A stretch of 64,000 nt of DNA from Austwickia chelonae NBRC 105200. Its GTDB lineage: Bacteria; Actinomycetota; Actinomycetes; Actinomycetales; Dermatophilaceae. The stretch spans positions 60,174-124,173 of the forward strand of contig NZ_BAGZ01000022.1 of NCBI RefSeq assembly GCF_000298175.1, given 5' to 3'. The notes beneath the pieces are model-generated. The model did no database searches, had not been told where the DNA came from, and was given only the letters and a program-made list of their open reading frames with translations. Below, one piece after another: positions 34,506 to 41,719 of the stretch (its first letter is position 1; each line of letters starts with the position of its first letter). A program made the translations under genes and the position numbers.

Positions 34506-35554
34506 GCGGTGATCCTCCGGGAGGTGAGCAGGGAGACGAGGTAGATCCCGCCGACCGCGGCGGTGACGATGCCGACGGGGAGTTCGATCACTCCGATGCC
34601 GGCCCAGGTGAACAGGTTTCGGGCGAGCAGGTCGGAGAGGGAGACCAGTGCGGCGCCGCAGGCCGCAGATCCGAGCGCCGGGGGGCGGGGCGTTTCCCAG
34701 AGGCGTGCGGCCAGACGGGGGGCGACGAGACCGACGAAGGCGATCGGCCCGGCTGCGGCGACGGCGGCTGCGGCGAGGACGGCTGCGGTGAGCAGCGCGG
34801 TCCAGCGGACCCGGGTGACGGCGACGCCCAGGCCGGCGGCGAGATCGTCACCGAGGGGGATGACGGCCAGGTCGCGGTCGATCGAGCCGACCACCGGCAC
34901 GGCGAGCAGCAGGACGACCAGGACGGGGAGGAGCAGCGTCCAGCCGCTGCCGCCGAGGCTTCCGGTGAGCCAGGTCGTCGCCCGGGCGGCGTCCTGCGCA
35001 TTTCCCCAGGTGAGCATCCAGGCGACGAGGGATTGTGCGGCGACGGTCATGCCGACGCCGACCAGGACGACCCGTTCGGGGGTTCGGGCGACGGTGATGA
35101 CGGTGAAGGTCGCGGTGACCGCTCCGATGGCGGCCGCGGTGGGCATGCCGAGGGCGGCCCAGGGGCCGGAGACTCCGCCTGCGCTGCCGACGGCCATGGC
35201 CACGGCGACGGCGCCGACGCTGGCGCCGGAGGTGACGCCGATGATGCCGGGGCTGGCCAGTGGGTTGCGGGTGACGGTCTGGGTGAGTGCTCCGGCGAGT
35301 CCGAGGGCGGCACCGACGGCGAGGCCGACGAGGACTCGGGGGAGGCGTAGGACGGCGACGACGAGGGTGGTCTGGGGGTCGGCGAAACCGAGGAGGGCGG
35401 CGACGACCTGGTCGGGTGGGACGGTGACCGCGCCGATGCCGAGGGTGGTCAGGGCGGCGGTGGTGGCGATGAGTACGGCGGCGGCGAGATTGCGGCGGTG
35501 TCGTGCCCGGTGGGTTCGGGAGGTGTATCCGTCGGTGGTGCGGACGGTGCTCAT
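34502..35554 (-). CDS. ferric-siderophore ABC permease, second subunit (FepG-like)
   Basis: FecCD-family permease of 350 residues with about ten hydrophobic segments: VLRLPRVLVGLAVGAALGLAGAL, RNPLASPGIIGVTSGASVGA, TTWLTGSLGGSGW, and IAFVGLVAPRLAARLWE. The start at 35554 overlaps the stop of the upstream permease (ATGA); the frame continuing to 36199 is a shadow of that gene. It presumably pairs with the product of 35551-36585 to form a heterodimeric pore. Confidence 0.93.
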   Translation of the reverse strand: MSTVRTTDGYTSRTHRARHRRNLAAAVLIATTAALTTLGIGAVTVPPDQVVAALLGFADPQTTLVVAVLRLPRVLVGLAVGAALGLAGALTQTVTRNPLASPGIIGVTSGASVGAVAVAMAVGSAGGVSGPWAALGMPTAAAIGAVTATFTVITVARTPERVVLVGVGMTVAAQSLVAWMLTWGNAQDAARATTWLTGSLGGSGWTLLLPVLVVLLLAVPVVGSIDRDLAVIPLGDDLAAGLGVAVTRVRWTALLTAAVLAAAAVAAAGPIAFVGLVAPRLAARLWETPRPPALGSAACGAALVSLSDLLARNLFTWAGIGVIELPVGIVTAAVGGIYLVSLLTSRRITA

Positions 35555-36585
35555 CGGTGGACCTTCCGGGCGACGAGGACGGCGAACAGGGGGCCGCCGA
35601 TCAGGCCGAGGACGACTCCGGTGGCGAGTTCGTGGTGTCCGGCGATCAAGCGGCCCAGGACGTCGGCGGTGAGGACGGCGCAGGCGCCCAGGGGTGCGGA
35701 CAGGGGGAGGAGCAGGCTGTGTCGGGGGCCGACGAGGGCACGTCCGGTGTGGGCGACGAGCAGGCCGACGAAGGCGAGGGGGCCGCAGGCGGCGACGGCG
35801 GTGCCGGTGAGGAGCGCGATGGCGGTGACGGTGAGCATCCGGAGGCGGCGTAGGTCGACGCCGAGCCCGCTGGCGAGGTCGTCGCCGAGGGCGATGGCGT
35901 CGAGTCCGCGTCCGGCGAGGGCGGCCAGCAGGGTGCCGAGTCCGATGAGGGGGAGGGCGACTGTCCAGGTGTCGGGGGTGCGTCCGGCGAGGGCGCCGAC
36001 GGACCAGAACCGGTAGGCGTCGAGGGATCGGGCGTCGAGGAGGACGATGGCGGAGGTGGCGGCGCCGAGGGCGGCGGAGGTGGCGATGCCGATGACGGGC
36101 AGGGTGGCGTCGGAGGCTCCGGCCTGGCGGCGGCGGTCGGCGACGGTGGTGGCGCCGAAGACGAGGGCGGTGGCGCCGAGTGCGCCGGCGAAGGCCCACA
36201 GGGCGGTGCCGTGGAAGCCGCCGGTGAGGAGTCCGGTGGTGGTGGCGAGGACGACGGCGAGGGCGGCTCCGGAGCTGACGCCGAGGAGTCCGGGGTCGGC
36301 GAGGTTGTTGCGGGTGAGGGATTGGGCGAGGACGCCGGCGATGCCGAGGGCGGCGCCGACGACGAGGCCGAGGAGGGTTCGTGGCAGGCGGAGGTCGTGG
36401 ACGATGACGGCGGCGTGTGAGCCGTCGTGGACGGTGACGGCTTGCCAGAGTTCGCCGGGGGTGAGGGTGTGGTTGCCCAGGGCGATGCTGGCGACGGTGG
36501 CGGTGAGGAGGGTGGTGAGGACGGCGGCGAGGGCGGCGGTGCGGCGGGCTGCCTGTGGGTGTTTTGCGGACTCCGTGACATTCAT
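35551..36585 (-). CDS. ferric-siderophore ABC permease, first subunit (FepD-like)
   Basis: FecCD-family permease of 344 residues starting MNVTESAKH. Motifs: LRLPRTLLGLVVGAALGIAGVL, RNNLADPGLLGVSSGAALA, FWSVGALAGRTPDTW, and PLAFVGLLVAHTGRALVG. The ATG at 36585 lies 4 bp from the IdeR box, so repressor binding would block transcription and lie over the start region. It is first gene of the unit and divergent from the binding-protein gene at 36625. Confidence 0.93.
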   Translation of the reverse strand: MNVTESAKHPQAARRTAALAAVLTTLLTATVASIALGNHTLTPGELWQAVTVHDGSHAAVIVHDLRLPRTLLGLVVGAALGIAGVLAQSLTRNNLADPGLLGVSSGAALAVVLATTTGLLTGGFHGTALWAFAGALGATALVFGATTVADRRRQAGASDATLPVIGIATSAALGAATSAIVLLDARSLDAYRFWSVGALAGRTPDTWTVALPLIGLGTLLAALAGRGLDAIALGDDLASGLGVDLRRLRMLTVTAIALLTGTAVAACGPLAFVGLLVAHTGRALVGPRHSLLLPLSAPLGACAVLTADVLGRLIAGHHELATGVVLGLIGGPLFAVLVARKVHR

Positions 36586-36588
36586 AGG

Positions 36589-36607
36589 TAAGGTCAGCCT
36601 AACCTGA
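36589..36607. promoter_or_regulatory. DtxR/IdeR-type iron box in a divergent promoter
   Basis: AAGGTCAGCCTAACCTGA region matches 16 of 19 positions of the IdeR/DtxR consensus. It sits in the 39-bp gap between the divergent permease and binding-protein genes, so one bound dimer could silence both when iron is plentiful. Confidence 0.8.
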
Positions 36608-36624
36608 TTTGTGAAGGAGTCCCT

Positions 36625-37638
36625 GTGCGCCCCTCGAATGTCATCCCCGGAGGTCACCCCCGGTCTCGTCGTGCCCTGGCAGCCCTCTCCGCGTTGACGG
36701 CAGCGGTCGTCTTGTCCGGTTGCGGTGCCGTCCAAGCTCATCGGAGCCCGTCCGACGCCGGAGGCGAGCGGCGCACCATCACCCACGCCATGGGGGAGTC
36801 CACGGTGACCGGTCGACCGCAACGGGTCGCGGCCCTGGACCAGAGCTATGTCGAGGCTGTCGCATTGTTGCGCACGCCGGTGGTCGCCATCACCACGTAC
36901 CACTCGGTGACCGGTGGCGCGCTGCCGCACATGGGGGAGGGCGGTCGCCAGTATGTCGGCGGGGCCTCAGTCCTGGGCACTCTCCAGGAGCCGAGCCTGG
37001 AGAAACTGACCACGGCCAAACCCGATCTGATCCTGTCGGCGAAGGTGCGTCACGAGAAGCTGTACGACCAGCTCTCCGCCATCGCACCAACGGTGATGAG
37101 CCAGTCCACCGGCCCGACCTGGAAGGAGAACATCCTGTTGGCCGGGAAGACCCTCGGGAAGGAAGACCTGGCCAAGGAGCGGATCGCCGAGTACGAGAAG
37201 CAGGCCAGGAAGGTCGGGGACGCGGTCAAGGAGAAGGCCGGGCGTAACCCGAAGATCTCGGTGGTGCGTTTCATGGAGGGCAAGACCCGCCTTTATCAGG
37301 CGAAGTCCTTCTCGGGGATCGTCCTGAAGGATGCGGGCCTGGACCGCCCGGAGTCGCAGGCCGCGGAGGATTTCGCCACGGAGATCAGCGAGGAGAAGAT
37401 CCCGATGGCCGACGGGGACAAGATCTTCGTCACGGTCGCCGACCCGGAGAAGGGGAAGAGCACCGAGCTGAAGGCGGCTTTCGAGGCGAACCCGCTGTGG
37501 GCGGATCTGGCGTCGAGGACCACGCCGGTCGACGACCTGTCGTGGATGTCCTCGGTGAGTGTGCAGGGGGCGTACAAGATCCTGGAGGACCTGGCGAAAG
37601 CGTACGAGGTGCCCGGGCCTGACCCGTTGGCGCCCTGA
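36625..37638 (+). CDS. ferric-siderophore substrate-binding lipoprotein
   Basis: FepB/FhuD-type binding protein of 337 residues. The signal sequence ends in LSGC, so C33 is the lipid anchor. It has the two-lobe fold with RPQRVAALDQSYVEAVALLRTPVVAI, EPSLEKLTTAKPDLILSA and the connecting long helix KERIAEYEKQARKVGDAVKEK. GTG at 36625 follows GAAGGAG. It is divergent from its permease/ATPase genes but shares their iron box, and delivers the ferric siderophore to them. Confidence 0.93.
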   Translation: MRPSNVIPGGHPRSRRALAALSALTAAVVLSGCGAVQAHRSPSDAGGERRTITHAMGESTVTGRPQRVAALDQSYVEAVALLRTPVVAITTYHSVTGGALPHMGEGGRQYVGGASVLGTLQEPSLEKLTTAKPDLILSAKVRHEKLYDQLSAIAPTVMSQSTGPTWKENILLAGKTLGKEDLAKERIAEYEKQARKVGDAVKEKAGRNPKISVVRFMEGKTRLYQAKSFSGIVLKDAGLDRPESQAAEDFATEISEEKIPMADGDKIFVTVADPEKGKSTELKAAFEANPLWADLASRTTPVDDLSWMSSVSVQGAYKILEDLAKAYEVPGPDPLAP

Positions 37639-37678
37639 TGCCGGGCGGGTCCGATTCCGGGAGGTCGACGCCGGGAGG

Positions 37679-37706
37679 CCGCGTGGCGCGGCGTTGAGCC
37701 ACGCGG
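37679..37706. terminator. hairpin between convergent binding-protein and ldh genes
   Basis: CCGCGTGGC paired with GCCACGCGG, 9-bp stem, 10-nt loop, 8 bp from the ldh stop. Confidence 0.6.
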
Positions 37707-37713
37707 TCAGGGG

Positions 37714-38697
37714 TCAGGACCCGGTGTTCTCCGAGCGGGCCGGGAGGATGCCGGCGGCGCGGGCCGGTTCCATCGCGGTCTGCAGGCTGGCGACGCTGGC
37801 GTCGAAGGCGATCTGTTCCGATTCGTCCAGGTCGAGTTCGACGATCTGACGGATGCCGCGTCGTCCGATGCTGGTGGGGACGCCGATGTAGAGGTCTTCG
37901 TGCCCGTATTCGCCTTGGAGGAGCGCGGATACGGGCAGGGTGACCTTTTCGTTGCGCATGATGGCGCGGGTGATGCGGGCCAGGGCCATGCCGACGCCGT
38001 AGCTGGTGGACCCCTTGGCGTCGATGATGTCGTAGGCCGCGTCGCGGGTCATCGCGAAGATGCGGTCGAGCTCGTCGTGCAGTTCGGGGTGTTGGGCGAG
38101 CCGGCGGGTGATGGAGCGTCCGGCGATGGAGGCGGCGCTCCAGGCCGGCAGTTCGGAGTCGCCGTGTTCGCCGATGATGGTGGCGTGGACGTTGGTGGTG
38201 GCGACCTCGAAGTGCTGGGCGAGGTTGAAGCGCAGCCGGGCGGTGTCGAGCGTGGTGCCCGAGCCGATGACCTGCGCCGAGGGGAGTCCGGAGAACCGCC
38301 AGGTGGCGTAGGTGAGGATGTCCACCGGGTTGGTGGCGACCAGGAAGATCCCGTCGAAGCCGGTGTCCATGACCCGTCCGACGATGTCTTTGAAGATGGC
38401 CAGGTTGGTTTCGAGGAGTTCGAGGCGGGTCTGTCCGGGTTTCTGGGGGACGCCTGCGCAGATCACGACCATGGCGGCGTCGCGGCAGTCGCTGTAGTCA
38501 CCGAAGGAGACGCTCACCGGGTGGGGGGCCCAGGCTTCTCCGTGGTTGAGGTCGAGCACATCTGCGCGTGATTTGCGTTCGTTGAGGTCGATGAGGACCA
38601 GCTCGTCGGCGAGCCCTTGGTTGACGACGGCGAAGGCGTAGGCCATGCCTACGGCGCCGGTTCCGATGAGGACGACTTTGTTGTCGACGTACTTCAT
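37714..38697 (-). CDS. ldh: L-lactate dehydrogenase
   Basis: NAD-dependent interconversion of pyruvate and L-lactate, 327 residues. NAD loop [16 protein letters not shown], acidic VLIDLN at the end of beta-2, substrate-binding Arg in [28 protein letters not shown], catalytic His in [14 protein letters not shown], and the active-site Thr/Ser region near [15 protein letters not shown]. The GQTR loop (Gln at the specificity position) favours lactate over malate dehydrogenase. It allows fermentation when oxygen is short. Confidence 0.95.
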   Translation of the reverse strand: MKYVDNKVVLIGTGAVGMAYAFAVVNQGLADELVLIDLNERKSRADVLDLNHGEAWAPHPVSVSFGDYSDCRDAAMVVICAGVPQKPGQTRLELLETNLAIFKDIVGRVMDTGFDGIFLVATNPVDILTYATWRFSGLPSAQVIGSGTTLDTARLRFNLAQHFEVATTNVHATIIGEHGDSELPAWSAASIAGRSITRRLAQHPELHDELDRIFAMTRDAAYDIIDAKGSTSYGVGMALARITRAIMRNEKVTLPVSALLQGEYGHEDLYIGVPTSIGRRGIRQIVELDLDESEQIAFDASVASLQTAMEPARAAGILPARSENTGS

Positions 38698-38966
38698 GGG
38701 GTCAAGACTGTCAGGCCGTTCTGTCGGTGCGTGCAGCTGTCCGCCGGGGAGTGGGCCGTCCGATCAGGTACGAAAGTTGATGCTAAAGAGAATTATATCC
38801 CTTTTGTGGGGAATGAAGAAACGAAGCTGTATGGAATTCCTGAGCATCCTGAGAATGTCCTGATAATAACATTTCGCCATCTCTGGTGAAGGATCTTTCC
38901 TTGAGTGTTTATTCGGCTTTATCTGCCGCGTAGGGTGAGAGAAATCCCCCTCAGCAAGGAGAATTC
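38698..38966. other. AT-rich intergenic stretch upstream of the arginine deiminase gene
   Basis: From about 38760 to 38940 the sequence is clearly AT-richer than flanking genes. In the plus frame ending at 38889 it reads as plausible protein (KENYIPFVGNEETKLYGIP), without a ribosome site or start, so it may be a gene remnant or simply an AT-rich promoter. The next gene's AAGGAG site is at 38956-38961. Confidence 0.4.
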
Positions 38967-40937
38967 ATGTCTTTGACGGTCCTGTCACGACGTCGGCGTC
39001 TTGCGCTGGCTGCCGCGCTGACCGCCGGGTCCCTGTGCGCTTTCCCTCTGGGGGCGTCTGCTGCGACGGTGTCGGGTGCACCGTCGTCCTTTTCTGCGGA
39101 GGCGAGCCGTGAAGGCACGCCCGAAGCGGTCAAGGGTGGCGAGAAAAAGAGCGACAAGAAGAGTGATGACAAGGGTCAGCGTGTTCGCCTGACCTCCGAG
39201 ACGAAGACGGTTCTTCCGAATGTCGATGATGACTCCGGTCGATGTGTCATTCCGGCGAAGAACATCGCAGAGTTCAAGAAGGTCAGTATCTGTCACGACG
39301 GCGCCGACAACGTGGTCAACGGCGCGGAGGATGCCAAGGACCTGACCTTGGTGACACTGCCCGCGATCAAGGATGTTGACGGGAAAGCCACCGCGACCCT
39401 GTCTGTTCCGGACAAGGCCAAGGGCAAGGTTCGTGTCTTCGTGAAGGAAGGCGACAAGTGGTCGGCCGGGTTGACCTTGCCGGCGAAACTCACCTCCGCG
39501 CAGTTGAAGGCCGGGGTGACTTTCGGCGTCGAGGCCACCGACGTCATCCGGGATGCGAAGGTCTTCGACGGGAAGTTCAGCCTCGATCTGAAGGTCGACG
39601 AGGGCGGCAAATCGTCGAAGGCGTCCCTGGAGCTGCAGGTCGCCAAGTTGACGCCCTTCTCCACCCAGAAGGTGGAACAGGTCGTGACACTGAGCAGCAG
39701 CGACAGCTCGGACAAGGATCGGGTCTGGCCCCGTGAGGAGATGAAGCAGTCGGGGTCGAAGGTTCCGCTCAAGACCCGTACGGTCAACGCCGGTATCGAC
39801 ACCTGGAATCAGGACCATTTCGAGGGCATGTACGCCTCGATGACCCAGGGCGGTCAGCAGCAGAACATTCGCGTGCTCGCGCTGGCGCATTACAACATCG
39901 CCGGGAAGAACGAGTGGTACGGCTTCCGGGGTAAGGACGTCGGCGTCATCGCCTTGACCGGCAGCAATGGCGACACCTCGTTGGAGGGGATGGGGAACGT
40001 CGAGGGGATCGGCGCCTACACCAAGGACGGGAAGAAGCACCCGGCCGGCCGGTTGATCATGGGCCACACCGAGAAGCACAACCACGGGCAGATGTCCCAG
40101 GTGCAGCGGTCCTTCTTCGAGTCGAATGCGGCGCAGAAGCCGATCTACCTGGACACTTCTTTTCTCACCGTGGGGCACGTGGACGAGTTCATCCAGGTCA
40201 TCCCGGCGAAGAACGAGCGCGGGTGGATGTTCGCGGTGGCCCACCCCAAGGCCGGCGTGGAGCTGTTGAAGAAAGTCGATGGCGCGGGCAAGGGTGATCA
40301 GACTCTGATCACGGTCTCCGGCGAGCACCGTGACAAACCGAAGTCCTCCGCGAAGGTGAAGGATGCGTTGAAGGATGCGGACTTCCTGAAGGCCAACGAG
40401 ATCGGCCAGCAGCGGATCGACGCGAATGTGGAGATCCTGAAGAAGGAGCTGGGTTTCAACGACAGCGACTTCATGAAGCTCCCGATCGTGATGAAGCGGG
40501 CCGACAAAGAAGCCGAACTGGACCGGTCGAAGAGCAAGGGCACCGTCGAAGGGCCGAAGAGTGACGCCGAACCCTTCAAGGACGAGGGTCCCGGCGGCGA
40601 CGATCTCGACGGGCGGGGCGGCAAGGGCAAGCCCGGCAGCGGACGGGACAAGTCCGGTCAAGCGGTCTTGGGGACCCGGAACCTGGACTTCGCCATGCCG
40701 GACGCGGTGAATGCGTTGAACTTGGGCGATGGGCGGATCCTGGTTCCGCAGCAGTTCGGTCCGAAGCTGGACGGTAAGGATGTCTTCGCCGAGGCGGTCA
40801 AAGCCGAGCATGCCAAGCACGGCGGCAAGGTGACCTTCGTGGACACCCTGCACCTGCACACCGCGGGCGGAGAGATCCACTGCGGGACGAACGTCTTCCG
40901 GAAGATCCCGGTAGAGGCTCCCGCGCAGAAGAAGTGA
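38967..40937 (+). CDS. secreted protein-arginine deiminase (PAD family), catalytic residues intact
   Basis: PAD enzymes convert peptidyl-arginine to citrulline. The 656-residue protein has a signal peptide (RRRRLALAAALTAGSLCAFPLGASA), a Lys/Asp-rich linker, beta-rich domains to about 270 and a C-terminal PAD catalytic domain. All four residues known from human PAD4 (D350, H471, D473, C645) have counterparts in the right order and context: D283 in WNQDHFEGMY, H404 and D406 in VGHVDEFIQVIPA, C639 in EIHCGTNVFRKIP. Insertions rich in Asp/Gly/Lys lie near 520-560. This is the eukaryote-type PAD fold (PF03068), not the agmatine-deiminase-like PPAD of Porphyromonas. Export means targets are probably extracellular proteins. 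A paralogue follows at 41720. Confidence 0.9.
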   Translation: MSLTVLSRRRRLALAAALTAGSLCAFPLGASAATVSGAPSSFSAEASREGTPEAVKGGEKKSDKKSDDKGQRVRLTSETKTVLPNVDDDSGRCVIPAKNIAEFKKVSICHDGADNVVNGAEDAKDLTLVTLPAIKDVDGKATATLSVPDKAKGKVRVFVKEGDKWSAGLTLPAKLTSAQLKAGVTFGVEATDVIRDAKVFDGKFSLDLKVDEGGKSSKASLELQVAKLTPFSTQKVEQVVTLSSSDSSDKDRVWPREEMKQSGSKVPLKTRTVNAGIDTWNQDHFEGMYASMTQGGQQQNIRVLALAHYNIAGKNEWYGFRGKDVGVIALTGSNGDTSLEGMGNVEGIGAYTKDGKKHPAGRLIMGHTEKHNHGQMSQVQRSFFESNAAQKPIYLDTSFLTVGHVDEFIQVIPAKNERGWMFAVAHPKAGVELLKKVDGAGKGDQTLITVSGEHRDKPKSSAKVKDALKDADFLKANEIGQQRIDANVEILKKELGFNDSDFMKLPIVMKRADKEAELDRSKSKGTVEGPKSDAEPFKDEGPGGDDLDGRGGKGKPGSGRDKSGQAVLGTRNLDFAMPDAVNALNLGDGRILVPQQFGPKLDGKDVFAEAVKAEHAKHGGKVTFVDTLHLHTAGGEIHCGTNVFRKIPVEAPAQKK

Positions 40938-40959
40938 CCGGTCACTTCTGAACTGTGAA

Positions 40960-40994
40960 GTGTGGCCCCGGCGTCGGAGACGCCGGGGCCACAC
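40960..40994. terminator. 16-bp perfect-stem hairpin after the PAD gene
   Basis: GTGTGGCCCCGGCGTC paired with GACGCCGGGGCCACAC around a GGA loop. It is preceded by an 18-bp perfect palindrome GAAGTGACCGGTCACTTC at 40931-40948 that covers the PAD stop codon. It lies between the PAD gene and the minus-strand frame at 41019 and can serve both. Confidence 0.8.
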
Positions 40995-41018
40995 TCATGT
41001 CCTGCGCTGATGCCGTGC

Positions 41019-41339
41019 TCACTCGGACCTCGAGGTGCGTCCGAGCTGCCGCTGCCATCGGTCGAGGATGTCCAGGGCCTCGCGTCGGCCTCGATCCGTT
41101 GTCTGCTCCTTGATGAGGAGGCCTTTCTCCTGCCCCTGGATTTCACGCAGGGAGATCGTCCATCGGTGAAGATATCGGCCCGGACGAAGAAGGCCTAATG
41201 TTGCTGAGGACAGCAATTCCGTCCTCAGCATCTCAGGGTTTTCCAGGAGTGTGCGAAATGCGTTCTGCGCGCTGAGTTCGTAGACTTTTCCGTCCTCGGC
41301 ATGGATCGTTCGGTGAAGTCCGGCTCTTTTTGTCGGCAC
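41019..41339 (-). CDS. small hypothetical protein, possibly 5'-truncated
   Basis: Frame of 106 residues with natural-looking composition (e.g. EDGKVYELSAQNAFRTLLEN and RYLHRWTISLREIQGQEKG). From the GTG at 41339 there is no ribosome site; the same frame continues upstream about 20 codons reading LPREISAVKYIG before a stop, with no ATG/GTG/TTG. This suggests either a start that I cannot identify or a gene that lost its 5' end. It converges on the PAD gene and shares the strong hairpin at 40960-40994, which supports it being or having been transcribed. Family unknown. Confidence 0.45.
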   Translation of the reverse strand: MPTKRAGLHRTIHAEDGKVYELSAQNAFRTLLENPEMLRTELLSSATLGLLRPGRYLHRWTISLREIQGQEKGLLIKEQTTDRGRREALDILDRWQRQLGRTSRSE

Positions 41340-41719
41340 GCCAATGTATTTTACTGCCGATATCTCTCGGGGTAAACAACCGGTTTTCCGGACATTGTTT
41401 TATGGATATCGCACCCTGGGTGGGGTGTTTCCTGCCGGACCCGGTCGTGGCCAGAGCGTTGCGGCCGGGGGGCCGCCTGGACGCTCCGCCGGAGTCGTCG
41501 TCGAGAAACGGACGTGTCGCGTCGACCGGCCAGGCCTCCATCGTGGCCGACGTGGGAGAGGGAAAACCGGAAGAGGCTATTTTGTATAGTGATCATCCCG
41601 GAAATCCCTCGACCCATTAAGGGATATTCCCGTCAATTCGGTCGATTCCCTTGCTGTTATTTTTAGGATCCCTCAAAAGTTTCCCTGTGGGCTTTCTGCC
41701 TCCGGCAAGGAGAAGATTC
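41340..41719. other. 380-bp region between small ORF and second PAD-family gene
   Basis: Apart from the upstream extension of the small minus-strand frame, no gene is supported. The 3' part (about 41570-41700) is AT-rich and should hold the promoter of the PAD-family gene, whose AAGGAGAAG ribosome site at 41707-41715 resembles that of the first PAD gene. Confidence 0.4.

Noticed and set aside
38985..40994. 669-codon minus-strand frame opposite the arginine deiminase gene
   Set aside because: Shadow frame; the plus strand has a signal peptide, ribosome site and complete catalytic motifs.
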